Assembly: GCA_030407085.1 (NCBI GenBank)
Contig: CM059586.1
Coordinates: forward strand, 85,309,501-85,373,500
DNA length: 64,000 nt
Origin: Trichopria drosophilae
Taxonomy: Eukaryota; Arthropoda; Insecta; Hymenoptera; Diapriidae
Reading direction: 5' to 3'
Below, one piece after another: positions 26,516 to 40,551 of the stretch; position 1 is the stretch's first letter, and each line of letters begins with the position of its first letter. The position numbers and the translations under genes were made by a program. Under the pieces are notes generated by a model. The model saw only the letters and a program-made list of their open reading frames with translations. It searched no databases and was not told the origin of the DNA.

Positions 26516-27690
26516 ATGTTTTAGTAATCCATAAAGAATTACAAATTTAATTCGAAATTAATTCTTCCACCCTCTCTCGAGTTCAGGCGAAAGTCTCAAT
26601 TAGGGTGAAAGTTATTTTTAAATATCTCTTTGACAAGTTATTTATCATATATTTATGGTATCAACGTAAAACATTTATTTACGTCTACAATTAGAAATTT
26701 GAATTTAAATATCTACTAAGATCGAGACGATCTTTTGCGTTATGTAAAGTGGCACGTATCTATGCACAAGTTTAACCATATATGAAATTGTGCAAAAATG
26801 TGAGAAAATTGTGATAGCGACAAGAAATGTATGTTACCCTCATTTCACGCTTCCTTATTCCTTTCTCACTACCAACGTAAAAAGAACTGTTATAATCTGA
26901 TTGTGACTTCATAACTTCACTGTCGAGATCTTCGCAATGAATAAGTAAAATCTGCAGAAAATGAAAGGAAGAGAAATGAGTTTCCCGAGCATTAACATTA
27001 TGGACTCAGATAATTGTTTATCGAAATCAACGTCAAGGAAAGCACTGCAATAGGTTCATAGTAATGCGACTGTAATTATTTTTTTGAATTCAAGATAGCT
27101 CATATTAGAAATTGCTGTGACTTTTGATAAGTCTGCATTAGAATTTATATCTATTTGCTTATATCAAAACATCTCTTAAATCGTTTAACAATTGTATATA
27201 CTCATCAACTTTCTAGAAATAATTTACGTAATAAAACTAAATTTCCAAATTTGATCTCATCTATTATGGAGAAAAATGTGTCACTGACCACACAATATAT
27301 CTAAAATAATCGGTTTCATTAACCTTAAATAGATAGAATTTATCGATCGAATATATCGAAGACCATCTTAAATAATTTGCAGTAATAAAAAATAATTTAA
27401 GCATCAAATTTCAGTATTTGGCATATTTATTTACAAAAAAATAAACTGTAAAAATTTTGGACATTCAGATGTAGATTACAATATTTCGAAAAACAGTAGA
27501 AAGGACTATTTTTTAAACGAAATTATTCTGTTCATCAGAACATTATTTTTAGTTGCGTAATTTTTACCAGTACTACTTTCTGACTAGTTTCTGAAGAAAT
27601 TTTATGAAAAGAAATAATGTTTACGTCAAAAAAAATCCTTGTACTTTCAACTGCTTTTTAAATATTGTGATAGTTAAACAGGTCCTCAAA

Positions 27691-27954
27691 GGTATACTGA
27701 ATTACTGTAAATAAGAGCAACTGTAAAATTGTTTAAGAATTTAGGGATAATCAATGCACAGCCATAATAATTTTAAAATTTTATACTATATTTTCATATA
27801 ATACTAAGCAAAGACCTATGTGATTAATATGTAACATATGTAAAATTAATATAAAATTTTAGAATTGCTATTGCTGTGCAGCGATTTTGCCTAATTCTTA
27901 AACTGTTTTAACATTGTTGTTATTTACAGTCTTTCAGTGTAGTGTTCCATTAGT
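27691..27954. mobile_element. 264-bp foldback element
   Basis: 27691-27796 and 27842-27954 are inverted copies sharing ACTGTAAATAA, TTGTTTAAGAATT, TGCACAGC and TTTAAAATTTTATA blocks. Short loop of about 45 bp. No coding content. Confidence 0.7.
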
Positions 27955-28009
27955 TGCAGTAAATATTTTAAATTAATGAAAAGAACTATGACTGTCTAAA
28001 TGTAAACTC

Positions 28010-28150
28010 TAGTGAAACAGTGAATTCTCACTCTTAGTGAGTGAAAACTCATTCTGTGCGAAGTAAAAATTCATTCTTTCATTAGACTGTCTCAATTTTC
28101 ACTCCATAAAAGTGAATGATTACTCATAGAAACGTAAAGAGTTTGAATCC
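28010..28150. repeat. GAGTGAAA-family fragment
   Basis: Several TCACTC/GAGTGA words in both orientations, ending with CTCATAGAAACGTAAAGAG. Diverged copy of the family at 22290. Confidence 0.5.
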
Positions 28151-28689
28151 GTAATTTTATAATAAAATGCATTACATCCAGCCTAACTAAAAAAGTAGTT
28201 CTTTTTACACTTCATACACATAGCACGCAACGATAGTTGAATTTATCAGGTAGATTTTTTAACTACATTAGGAGGCCTACCTTTTTCTCTAATTTTTCAA
28301 AATTCATTACCACGTATATTCTACATCAGAGTACCCCAAAGAAAGAATCTACATACGAATGATATTCATTATTTCTGGTAAAAAAGGCCAGTACAAAAAA
28401 TGTATCCTATCATTAGTATAATTGCTGAAAATTATTTTTAATTGTGACATTAATCGCAGTCAAATCCATTACTTTGATGATCTAAGAGTCGGGTCTGTGA
28501 AATACTTTCTCTCTCAATTTCTTGATGTGAGAATTCAGATTCTCCTGAGATAGAATTTCATAAGGAACTTAAGGACCATTTCCTGCAATTATTGAAAATA
28601 TTTCAAAAGGATAATTCAAAATAATTTGTCGTAATTAAATTAGTGATGAAGATGAAATATTGTGTATAACATCAGGTCTCTGCATTTCT

Positions 28690-28860
28690 TAAAGTGAAAT
28701 TTTCACTCCAACCCTGCAGTCACTCTAAACGAGCGAGGTCAGTCATTCCGAATGTTGAATTGAAAATTTACTCTTCGCGTGGAGTGAAAATTCATTGCGT
28801 GTAAGATTAAAATACACTCCAAAGATAGTGAGATTTTGGCACTTCTTTTAGAATGGCAGC
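28690..28860. repeat. GAGTGAAA-family fragment
   Basis: TTCTTAAAGTGAAATTTTC at the left, then GGAGTGAAAATTC and complements. Diverged copy. Confidence 0.5.
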
Positions 28861-30749
28861 TATAAGCAGAATTATAACAAGTACAATTTCCTTAACTTCA
28901 AAGACGTTAAAATACATTGAATATGATGTTTTAAATGTGTAATAAATTAAATACATCGATAGGTCAAGTAAAGCTGTTAAAAAACATTATAAATATGTTC
29001 ATGCCATTGAAATGATAAAAGGTTCAATTTAAAAACTTTGGCAAAATTTTGGCAACAATAAGGAATTTATAAAACTTTTGATTATATTTCAATAATTTAG
29101 ACGAATGAGTATTATCTCGTGATGAAATATATATACACTTTAATTCTAAGGAAATCATCTCAGAAAATTAGTTTACAAATTTTGAACACTGGCTTTAAAA
29201 AAATGAATTTAAAACATCTTTGATATTATCTGTAATTAATTAGTGTATACGAGTAAAATTAAAACGTCAATATAATAATAGAAATTAGATATTATACAAG
29301 TTATTATAAAAGTAAATAAAATAAATAAAAGCTGATTTAATGCAAAAGATAGACTTTCTAGAACTCTGGAGAAAAATTGCTTTTGATAGATTAAACTATC
29401 TTAAAAACAGGGCTACTATTTTCTTTCGACGTAGAAATGGATTATTTATGACAGTGATTAACAAATATGGCTGATACATAACAAAAGAGACATGGTTATA
29501 GAGCTTGGGAAAACTTCGTTTGGTACTATTCTATTAAAACTCTAAAAATAATCTCTAATCTAAAAAATGACCTCTTTAAGAAGTCTTACTTATGATTTCT
29601 TCAACTAGTAATACCGAAGAGGTCTTATGTTGAAGGTCTTTAAACTATTAAGTTTTTGACCATCTCTCTTTCCATGAATGTAATCGATGGAGCCAATATT
29701 GCGTACGAAAAAGTCGGGAATGAAAAGTATTTTTTAAGGCTTGCCGGATCCAAAATGGCGACATGAATATCTAAAATAAAGTATTTCAATAGATTTTTAA
29801 CGTTTTTACAAAAGAATTGTTTTTATAGTAAATGTTTACAAAATTCTGTGTAAATGAGTGAACTTCATAATTTTAATAAAGATTCGTGAAGGAAGCTTTT
29901 ATTTTTTAATATGAGAAATCGAAAATGATGGGCAAAATATGGATATTTTTTCAAATTCGCTTTTCTGGTCATAATTTGAATTAGTCGATCCTCTTAGATA
30001 CCACAATAGCAATTAAATGACAATCAGTTTTATGCTTCGCAGTATACATCACTATTATATTGCACAAATTTGGCGGATAAAATATTATGACATGCACTAA
30101 AAAAGTCTTGTTTTAACATAATGAATAATCAATTTCATACTTTCGAAATATGTGTAAAAGATATAATCGTTTTAATAAAATGAGGAACAGAAAAATTATA
30201 AGGAAGCAATTGGTACATATTTTGTAGGTTTGAGTTTTGCAGTTTTTGTTTTGAAGTTCAATTTTGGTGTACCTGTTTTTAACTAAGCGATTTCTATTTG
30301 ATAATGAAAGTACCTCTAATTCCTAAATAATTTATTTTTTTTAATATTTTAGGATTTCTGTTTCAAATGCCTTCGCTAAATCGGAAAAAAATTGCTGCAA
30401 AACGTTTACTTTTATCTAGCTTTTCTTGAATGAATTCTGTGACTGCAACCGCTTTGGCTACAACTACCCAAATCTTTTCTACATTTATAAACCAAATTTG
30501 TGAAATCAGATAATGACAAATGTTATGAATCAAATTAATTGTTATTTAATTGGTATTGTCACATCTACATGAATCCACTGCCTTCATAAAGTGACGAAAA
30601 AATCAAATTTGGAAAAATATCCACATTTTGTCCGCTATTTTGGATATGTACAACAAAAATAATTTTCGTAAATCTCTTTACTACGTCTCTTAAACTACAC
30701 TTATCGAGTTCACGAATTAAATGCATTAGAAGTAGGAGAATTTTTGAAA
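28861..30749. other. A+T-rich sequence, no gene recognised
   Basis: A lone GGATCC-family phrase (GGATCCAAAATGGCGAC) lies at about 29747. Nothing else supported. Confidence 0.45.
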
Positions 30750-30965
30750 ATTTACTCTCTAAATTTCTTCGAGTGAATATTGAGCCACTCTTTTATTAAC
30801 AGTGAAATGTTCACTCTGTAAAAAGTGATATTTCACTCCATCACGGGTAAAAGAAAAAATTCACTCCTTAGAGGAGTGAAATATGATTTTCAATAGAGTG
30901 ATCATTTCACTCTTTGTCAAAGATCGGCTAAATTTTCATTCCAAGGAATTCAGAGTGCAGCTCTA
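30750..30965. mobile_element. GAGTGAAA-family TIR element, well-delimited copy
   Basis: Starts ACTCTCTAAATTTCTTCGAG and ends with its near-complement TTCCAAGGAATTCAGAGTGC. The interior alternates TTCACTC and GAGTGAAA at about 20-bp steps. About 210 bp, non-coding; useful as the family type copy. Confidence 0.7.
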
Positions 30966-31229
30966 ATTAGAGAAAAACGTAGCAAAAAACGATATTTTTG
31001 TTTAAGAAACATGTCGTCAATCTTTTAAAATACCTTAACTTCGACTTTCTAAATTAAAAAATCGAAATCAGTGACGTGTAATAAGCATGAATCCTTACAA
31101 ATTGAAAAAATCTCTATTTGTACAATTTATCTACTTATGAAGCAGAATTTCTGAACTTGGAGGTGTTAATGGGTTAAAATAGACATTTGTTAATGATCGC
31201 AAAATCAGAAAAAACAATTATCACTTTTT

Positions 31230-31560
31230 ATCAGATTGTACTCCGATAAGATGCAAGGTGGCACGTCCTCCAAGCAAAACGCCTTATACGAAACGTTCTA
31301 TATAAGTAGTGTTGGTATAACGGTAATTTCAGAAAACGTATATATACAAGGTACCGCGAAACTTGAAACCTATATTACGAGACTTGCCACCGTCGTGTCT
31401 GAATCATTTCGATTGAAATTGGGACGTAACCAGCATAAAAGTTAATGTACGTTGCATATATGAACAGGTCGGTAATATAAGAATGCCACACTTACAGCTT
31501 ACGTCGCAATCATCGGCACCGAGGTAACGCCACTTTATAGAAATGAGATAAGCGATAATA
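31230..31560. other. CpG-richer unique-looking island
   Basis: Less A+T-rich than flanks, with TCTATATAAGTAG (TATA-like, about 31298) and many CG dinucleotides. Contains a 69-codon ORF with no domain that I recognise. Could be regulatory DNA or an unrecognised exon. Confidence 0.25.
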
Positions 31561-33894
31561 ACCGTTAAATTGCATCACAATGAGTTTATATATACTTGTG
31601 AAAACTTCCTTTTGTTTTACTGTGTAAATATTCATTCGGCGCGGAAGAAGCGATACTCGACATTGGTGCTACTTTTTAAGATGAGGCATTTCTTCATTAT
31701 ACATGACAATTTATGCCAAGATCTTGAAATTGTGTAATGCAATCAACGTAATGTGAAATGACGATGACTCGTCATTGAAAATTAATTTTTTCGATTTCAT
31801 TCGTGAGAAAATTATACTTCCACTATTCTAAATAGGACATTCGCAATCAGAATATGCATAATTGTTTGTGGCATTGTACAAATACTTTAAATCATTAACT
31901 ATCTTAAACTGAAAAAGTGGTAAATTCATATAAATGTTTACTTGAATATTTACAAACAAATATTTCCTTCACATAAGGAAATATTTTCTTAATATTTTCG
32001 GAACCCTTTCAGCCATTAAGTACGGAATGGACATTTTTTGGATACATTTTTTTAACATTAGTATTTTTGGAAAAAAAGAATCAAAAAAATTTATAAGGAG
32101 ACATAACTGACCTAAAATTAACTGAATTTTTAGCACATATTATTAGATTTTTCAAAAAATGTCACCGAGAAAAATTACACGTGTTTTTTTTCAAAACAAT
32201 ATGGATGTTTTTATCTCGATTTCTCTTATTTTCAAGTAAATAATTCCTGAACTTTTCGATCATTTTTTCGTGTTTTTTTTTTAAAATATCTATATGCGTA
32301 TTTTAAAGTTCAAATTTCGAGGACACGATTTCTTTACTTAAGTCATGAATCCCGAAACGATTTGAGCGTGAAAAAACGAGATAACAAAAGTGCATTTGAA
32401 AAATCTAATGAAAAAACCATGGTTACATTTTTTGAAAAATCTAATAACAGATTCTGAAGGTTCAGTTAATTTTACGTCAGTTGTAACTTCTTGAACATTT
32501 TTAGATCCCAAAATTGGTTTACCCAAAATACAGCCATTGATAAATGTATTGCAAAAATATCCATTCAGGACTTAAGTTATGTTACTCTATTAAAAGTAAA
32601 TATTTGCATGCGGATTCCAACATTATTTAATCGAATACAAAAATCGAGACCTCGACGTTCAACTATTTTCTAGATTGCTCCTTCGGACGGGGGAGTTAAA
32701 AAATTTGTTTACAAAATATTACAAAATTGTTTAGCAATGTTTTTTTCAAACGCAATGTTTACTATGATAAAGAACAACGTGTTCTTAAAATATTCGTGTA
32801 CATATTTTAATTATTGACGTTTTAGATTTTTAAGTGATGCCTGATGACCAAAAAATGTTCGAAATTCCGAAACTTCTTACCTCTATTTATATATTCACAA
32901 ACAAATATTCATTAATAATCGTTACATTGTTCTAATTTTCAATTTCCAAACATCTACCCAAAAGAATTATACTTTTTCCTGTACCTACCCAGATAATTAA
33001 CCCATTAAACGTTTATTTTTCATATGAAACAAACAAGAAAAATTGCGAGTATATAGACTTTATTGTTTGAAGGTAATTCTTTCCAATAATATGAAATAAT
33101 TAAAAACAATTACATTAAAATGTAAAACAGCAGGATCCTTGGAAGCAATTCTTTTCAATTCTGAATGAATTTTTGCCCAATCACTTTTCTAATGATTAAA
33201 AATGTATCGGAAACGTGTAGCCGAATGTCTGCTAAAGTTGTACACTAAATTGGATGCAAAGTATTTCTTTTTGAACAAAACTCTTACCAGAGGTTTCTAT
33301 TGATGCTGATTACTAATTTTATTTTGTTAAATTCAAAAAAATATCCAATATTAAGCGATTTATGATTTTCAGTATCCTTATGCTTTTTAAGTTTTTAATT
33401 CTGAATTTATGATCAGATTGTCGAAATTCAAGATGATGGTCAACGCAAATATTAAACGATTTTTGTGATTTTCAGAATCTGCGTTTTTTTTTGTGTTGCT
33501 GATAACAAATGTTAAAATTTTCAAAATTTAAAACAGCGGATTAAAAATACCGACCAATATCTATAAAATTTTAAATTACGCAATTGAAAAAAAAGTCGTT
33601 CAATAGTAATCAAAATTGTCAAGAAAACAAGAGTCTCTTATGATTCTTGTCTAAGAAAGTTCTAAAGACAAACAAAAATAGTAACTATTAGAGTATACTT
33701 TTAAACTTGGAAATAGTCATTACTGGAACAAGTATTAATGATGACTAAAATTGTAGAAGTGAAATTTCAATCCAATATTGAACTTGAAGTAATTTTCAAT
33801 CTAAAGGAATCAATTTTTCATTTAACGGAGTAAATTTTTAGTCCTTGAAAGTAAATAAACTACCCTTAATTGGATTTTTGAGTGAGTAATTATT
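31561..33894. other. A+T-rich sequence, no gene recognised
   Basis: Weak GGATCC-family remnants near 33420-33540 (GAAATTCAAGATGATGGTC, AGCGGATTAAAAATA). Confidence 0.4.
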
Positions 33895-34335
33895 TTCAAT
33901 AGAGCCATAGGCCCTATCGGCCCAGGTTGACCCATTTTTTAGTCGAGTTATAGTCAACTCCACCGAAATCGGTCAATATTCGGTCGAATTAAAGTCGACA
34001 TGACCAATACAAAACTAATCGGTCAATTTTAGATCAATATTCGGTCAATTTTTTGCACAAATCGACCGTCGATTTGCAGTCAATTTTCTAAAATCGACCA
34101 ATTAAATTTTGGGTCAACTTCTGGTAGACTTATGCGAAATCAACCGAGTATTGACTCAATGCCATTATTCGGTCAATTTATCGGTTAACTTCATAAAAGT
34201 CAACTGAAAATCGACCAATGAAAATTTGGCGTCAACTCACGGTCGACTTTTACAACATCGACCGATTAAAGACTCAAGCAAAAAACTTGGTAAAAGTCAA
34301 CTGAAAATCGACTGATGAAAGTGTGGCGTCGACAA
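33895..34335. repeat. GGTCAATT / CGACC word-built repeat
   Basis: About 440 bp in which GGTCAATTTT, ATCGACCAAT, AGTCAACT and GTCGACTTT recur in both orientations roughly every 20-30 bp. It includes three similar sub-blocks around AAAAGTCAACTGAAAATCGA. No coding content. Confidence 0.7.
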
Positions 34336-35496
34336 TAACAAAGTACCAACGTTATATTTACACAGACAAAAAATTCCATAGTATTAATGTGATTGGCATT
34401 TTTACACTAAAGTTAATTTTAAAATTAAATAACACAATTTTATTACAATTTGCATACCGTAACTACATGTAGAAGACAAGTCATAGAAAGGAACACAGGA
34501 GTAAACTAGGTCACAACACTAACAAGTAATTTATCAAAACTAAAAATGTATATTTTTGTTCAATTCTACCGTTTCAAAACATGTATCTCTGTATATGTAT
34601 ATCTCATATATGAGCTCATTGTCTATGAAAAAAGTAGATTTCATAATTTTTTATATAGATAAATTAAAAATTCAGAACCACAACTTCATAAACATAATGT
34701 GTCTGAAATCCAGATCCCCTAAAATCCATAAACCTAAAAAAAGTTGCGCTCTAAAATGCCAAAAAAATGTTAATAAGACGGTTTTACAAAAATAATTTTT
34801 AATAGATAATTCCAAGACACCCATTCGACCATATAAGTAATTCCGCAGAGTATTCTCTCACTTTGAAACAGTGAAAAGTTCACTCTAAATAAATACTCAC
34901 TACTGAATCAGTAGTTTACAACGTGTGGACTGCATAAACAGTGAAATGAACAAATTATTTTTGTTTAACTGAGGATACATTGAAAAATGTTACATTTGAG
35001 TTCACTATTTTACCAGTGCCTTATGTGTATGTAGTCAATTACTAAAGGTAAAACTATTCAGCATATATATGGGCAAAAATCATAGAAATAAATATGTAAC
35101 ATCATATTTTGGCTGATTATAGAGCCTCTTATGTGTCCCTGATGAGTGTTCGACATTAGAATCATGAACGAAATAAACCCCGAATTCGCAAGTGTCGAAT
35201 TTGACAATTTCTTGTGTGCGACAATTATGTTTTTTTTTCTTCAACATTCACAATAATTCTTTTTTAACGAAGCTTTATTTGCTTTCGTGCTTACAGTATA
35301 AATAGTTGAGATTGTATGAAAGTGAAAAATCATGCCCACAAGGATGTGCCTTTCGTCAAAATGAAAGGAGGAACACTCAAAGTTGCGAGAAAACTTTTTT
35401 AAATTTGAACTTTTTTGTAATTCTGCTCCTGTAACTTTTGTACCAACATATTAAATGTGACTATATTAATATATTGTTATTCCGTGAATAATAAGG
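34336..35496. other. A+T-rich sequence, no gene recognised
   Basis: Small GAGTGAAA-like fragment at about 34850-34910. Nothing else supported. Confidence 0.4.
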
Positions 35497-35570
35497 AGTG
35501 GTTTGAGTGGTTAAGCACTGGCAGAAATGTGTGCCGCATATAGTTCACAAGTTTAGAGCCCTCAAATATA
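35497..35570 (+). mobile_element. tRNA-derived SINE-like fragment
   Basis: GGTTTGAGTGGTTAAGCAC resembles a tRNA box A. About 45 bp on, AAGTTTAGAGCCC resembles a degraded box B. No intact cloverleaf, so not annotated as a tRNA. Confidence 0.35.
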
Positions 35571-37969
35571 GAAAATCGAAACGTAATTCGTCAGAAAAAT
35601 GTACATAATTTATTGGCACATGCTGAATTTAGCTTTTAAAGGCTTAAAAGTTATTGTGAACTCTTCTTTTATAATAGAAGTTTATACGGGAAATTGGTTA
35701 CATGCATTCCTGATCTAGAAGCCATAAACCTCAACTGATAATATGACTTGCGAATGTCATGAATTTCAATATAGACCTCCTATTTCAATGTAATAAGCAA
35801 TAAATATGATATTATTTTGAATTGTTTAATTTTAAATATATATTACCATTTATAATAGTTATAATAGACGCCATCGCAATTATAACTATTGTAAAGGCTC
35901 TTCGACCCGTATATCTAAATAAATAAATGGAAACTTGCAAAAAATATTTATTTATTTTCATTGGTTTTCCAATTTGGACCACCGTAATAAAGAAATAATA
36001 GATCATAGTATTTACATGAAAAGTGTAAACAAGCAATAAAATCGGTTTTTTATAAGACATTAAAAATAAAAACTGAAAAATAAATTGTTTGCCATTTTAA
36101 TCAAATTCAAAAGTTGAGGTTACTTTTGCAGCATATAACAAAGCATAAAAATGAGTAACGCAGGGTGTTTTACATTATTTGATCGATACTGAGAACAACA
36201 AAACTAATTTTAAGCATGCACCTTTAAAAATAAAAATAAAAATTCGTATACCTCAGAGTTTAAAAGTTCTAGAGATATTCCCAAATATATATATTGGTGA
36301 ACAAAAAAAAATTTGCCCCTCTAAAAAGGTCCCATTTATTAGTTCAAAATGTACTTTAAAATTGTTTATAATTAAAAAATGTTGTTTACTGTCGAATTTT
36401 AACATTGAAGTCCGAAATTACCCTACACCTGTCAAACACCAAAAATGGCCTCGAAACTTCTAAAACCATTAACCCAAACCCCTAAAAACCCAAAACCGTT
36501 AAACCCAAAAAGTTTTAAAAACACGTTAATCTCAAAACCAATTAAACTTGAAGTCCCAAAACCTATAAACCCAGCATATTATAAGATGTTTTTTGTTTTT
36601 CTATAAAACGAAATTTTTGGGATGTATCGGAAAATTACACCATACAATTTTTTATAGTATTCCTAGATCTAGAACTTGTACCAGATCTCCATAAAAGTGT
36701 CAGATGGCTGTCATATCATGTTATTTTTCATAAAAAAGCAATAAAATGCGATCACTAAGCAACATTTGAATTGATGTTTTACAAACCACAATCAACAAAG
36801 TAGTGAAGAAAGTGAGATTTGATTTCACGATTTCCCTGCTAGCTAAACATTTACTTTTCACTGGTCAAAACCGAATATTATTTTTCATCATTTATCATGA
36901 CCCGTTAATGACGTAGACAGGTTATCATTCAAATAACTAAGTATCAGGATTCAATTGAAAAAATCTTTCGTATTATTGTGACTGTCGAAAAATGAACCGT
37001 AACATTGACCACATAAAATATTCCGACAAAGTAAAATTTTGTCGAAATGAGAACTTGCGTTTTAATTTATTTATTTCAACATAATAATAAATAATCAACA
37101 AAATTTTTCACGCAAATATTTCTACAGGGTTTTTTCGCTCTTTCCCATAAAAATATCAATTTTTAACGAAAATTACAAAATAAGACCAAAAATGTGTTTT
37201 TAAATTTTCAGTTGTTTGCACATCTTCAAAAATTCTGAAAAATGATGAAAAGGCATAAATATAACGTAAAACTATTCATATACAATTTATGATGCAATTT
37301 TATGTTTTTACAAGTGAAATTGATATTTTAATTTTACCATCAAAAAGTAAGTCCCTTGAGTTAAATGGAAACCAATGGATTTCAGGGGCCATCTTTCCTT
37401 CTGATTCAATCTTTTATACTTCCGTCGTATATTATCGAATAGGAATGTTTTTTTTATTATTGTAAAGGTAACAATACCTTTCAGGAGAAATTATAAAATT
37501 ACAGATATATTTCTCGTAATTATTTTCAAAAACGTGGAAAGCATTTGCTTGAAATTGAAGACAATTGGGCAATATATATGAAGACATTTTTCAGGTAAAT
37601 AAAGCGCATACAAAACACACAATAAGAACACATTACTGCACGGTTTTTTCTTTTTAGATATCGCAGATATTTCCGATGTAATTTTATGCGCTGAACACGA
37701 CCACGATTCCAAAATTGCGTATCACGTCAGAATTTTGCGAAAAAATAAAAAAAAACATATTTGTATACAAAGAGAATTGTATATTGCATTGGGCATTATT
37801 TCACTCCATTCCAAGAGTAAATACATCACTCTAATACAGTGAGTGTGTTTGACACTTTCATTTAATCCTAAAAGAAATTGTAATGGTAATAAACAAAAAT
37901 CTTAATATTAAAGAAAACATGATTTTCATATTCATGTAAGAAGGTCAGTCTGTAAAACAACTTTTTTAA
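35571..37969. other. A+T-rich sequence with a degenerate AAACCC stretch
   Basis: 36440-36570 is rich in TAAACCC / AAACCCA variants, low complexity and telomere-reminiscent but irregular. No gene recognised. Confidence 0.45.
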
Positions 37970-38070
37970 GTTGTGGCTCGCCTTTTGGCATTGTACACGG
38001 TTGTTTGCTCTGTATATTTTTTATTTTGTTGGCCAATAAAGACAATTTATTATTATTATTCATATTTCAT
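37970..38070 (+). mobile_element. Possible LINE 3' end
   Basis: TTGTTGGCCAATAAAGACAA followed by (ATT)n resembles insect LINE 3' termini that end in AATAAAG and a trinucleotide tail. No reverse transcriptase coding sequence attached. The 71-codon ORF here is not meaningful. Confidence 0.35.
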
Positions 38071-40551
38071 TATCGTAAAAAGCAGTATCATACTACGATA
38101 TACAATATCTGTCAGATATAATAAACAAGCAGAATCAAAACATTCCATCGAGTTGTCCAATATACAAAATAGAAAAACGTTTCCATAACGAGATGAAAAT
38201 AGAACCGCCGGAGTCGCGAATGCTCCTATCGGCAGTTCAGCTACTTACGTCTTATTTACACTTAGAAATTTACTTTTCACAAGATTGGAATTCTCACTCC
38301 AAAAAATTTAGAGAGTGAAAATTCAAAAACGTAACTAGAATATTTCGAGGGCACACATTGAAGGTGTCCATTAAAGCCTTTAGAATCAGAGAAAACTCTT
38401 TATTTTGTATTTGAAGAGAATACGACAAATTTGATATCTCGAAATTTGATTTTAAATAATATTAAACAATACAACACATCTGATTGATAGCAAAAATTAA
38501 ACCATTTCAATTAATTTTAATAACATTATTATTGATTTCATTTTACTTAAAAATAAAGATACAATTATTCAGGTTGAATTTATTTACCATTTTTATGTTT
38601 TTACATAACTGTATCAAAGAATTTTCAGTATTTAAACCGTTTTATTCTCATCATCATTTCATGAATTTTACCAAATCTTATGTTTTCAAAAAAATGTGTG
38701 TTACGGTAAGAAATTTCAATCCAGGAAATGATTTAACCTCACTCGTTGACAGGTACTATTTCTATAAATGAATAGTTAAAATTTTTAAAATTGTATAAGA
38801 CTTTTTAGCACTTCTGAAAATTCCAATTCGAAATAATATATAATAATTCCAGTGCAAACCGTAAACTGTAAATAATATACACAAAAAATTGAATGCGAAT
38901 TATAATCACATACACGTCAAGTATTTCTCAGTTTTAGTTTAGTTTCGGTTCTTATTACATAGTTCGGTTTGATTTGTGACTTTCTCAAGAACTATGGGAA
39001 TTTTTACGTGCGACTGGTGTGAACAATGAATATTCTTCAAAGTGCAGTGGAGATTGTTTATTATGTCACATGCCTGTCTGAAACTGAAGAATCATGATGG
39101 TTATATTACGTTAACACATACGTTGTTATTTTGTATATTTATATTTTATTTTGTATTTTAAGTGGGATCAAAGCTCGCAAAATAGAACACTTTTATATAC
39201 CATTAAAAATTGCATATGTTTTTATTACCTATATGACTAAAAAATAGTCTAAACTTTCTAAAAACAAAATTAGAAAATTGACAAAATTCGCTTAAGCATT
39301 ATTATTATTATTATTTATTTACATGCGTAGTTCCCTCAAATTACAATTAAAAGTACAATCACAAACTGGACGCAATAAAACATTAAGAAAACCTTTTATT
39401 ATTAACATTATTTAATACCGAAATTTTCTTGTTAAATAAATAATGACTAAACGTCGGTTAGTCTGATTTCTATAAATTCGTTACATAAAATTTTTTAAGC
39501 CTAGTTTGTAATGTTAAATGATTAAAAACGTATTTTTTAATCAAATTACTTTGATATTGGACGATGATCTTTGATTTTTTTAGAGACGTTTTATAAAATC
39601 ATTTCCTTGTAAAAGTAAACTATCATCGTTTATTAAAATCAAAAAATTTCTTAACGATTTTAATTATGTCCAAAATCGGTTACTTTCTCATTTCATTAAT
39701 ATCCTTAATAATAATATGTTAAGTCTTCAGTGAAGTTTTATATTCTTTGTTACAAAAAATTCGTACAAATTAGACCTTCGTCTCTCCTTACATTTTTTTT
39801 CTGCGCCATTCACTTTCATATTTTGACAGATTTTTTTTTACTTTAAGGATATATTATATGTTTGGGCTCGTCTGGCACTTATCACAGAAGTCATGAAAAT
39901 ACTTTCGAATATTTTTTACAGTTAATCCCGTCTTGAGCGGGTGGAACGCGGAATGTCGTTGACTTCTTTTCGTCGTGACCTGTGCCTTCTCTTAGTCCTA
40001 TCTTCCTCTTCGATTTTCTGATTACTTCGATATAAATAGCAAAAGGACTTCTTTAAGAGCTCTTTAAGACAACTTAAAAATTGTATATTTTCAATACTGG
40101 TCAGAAAGAGTAGTCTTTATGAAGACTGATGTGTCGATTTTAAGAGCTCTATGTCAAATATGGTTCACATGAAACAGGTCTTATTTTAGGACTTTGACAC
40201 TATATAATAAATAATGTAATTGAAAATGAAATTACTGAAAATTATATATGCTATTTTTTGGTTTATTATTACAAGAAATGGATATTTTTTAATGAGTTCC
40301 TTTTCTTTGCACCTATTCTATATTTATAATGATTTTAACTACAGTTACTTTGAATAGAATAATGATCAAACAATAATAATACAAAATTGTCCATCGGTCT
40401 GCATATGAAATACATCTCGCGCGGTTTCATTTTCAGATTAGACGCCACCTAGCGTCTTCGTAAGAAATACTTTACCAAAATAATGATTTAAAACACCACA
40501 CATGTTCGAAATAAAAATGACTATTCGAGTCATTTATTGTTTGGGAATGTT
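38071..40551. other. A+T-rich sequence, no gene recognised
   Basis: Small GAGTGAAA-family fragment at 38285-38330; (ATT)n at about 39298-39315. A less A+T-rich patch at 39920-40020 has no recognised content. Confidence 0.4.

Noticed and set aside
32841..32880. CTGATGA followed by GAAAC, hammerhead-like
   Set aside because: No GTC cleavage triplet after GAAAC and no stem I pairing, so the core is incomplete.
35139..35180. CTGATGAG followed by GAAAT, hammerhead-like
   Set aside because: Stem II does not abut the core and there is no cleavage triplet or stem I.
35497..35570. Possible functional tRNA gene
   Set aside because: Box A-like start is present, but box B is degraded and no acceptor or anticodon stem forms.
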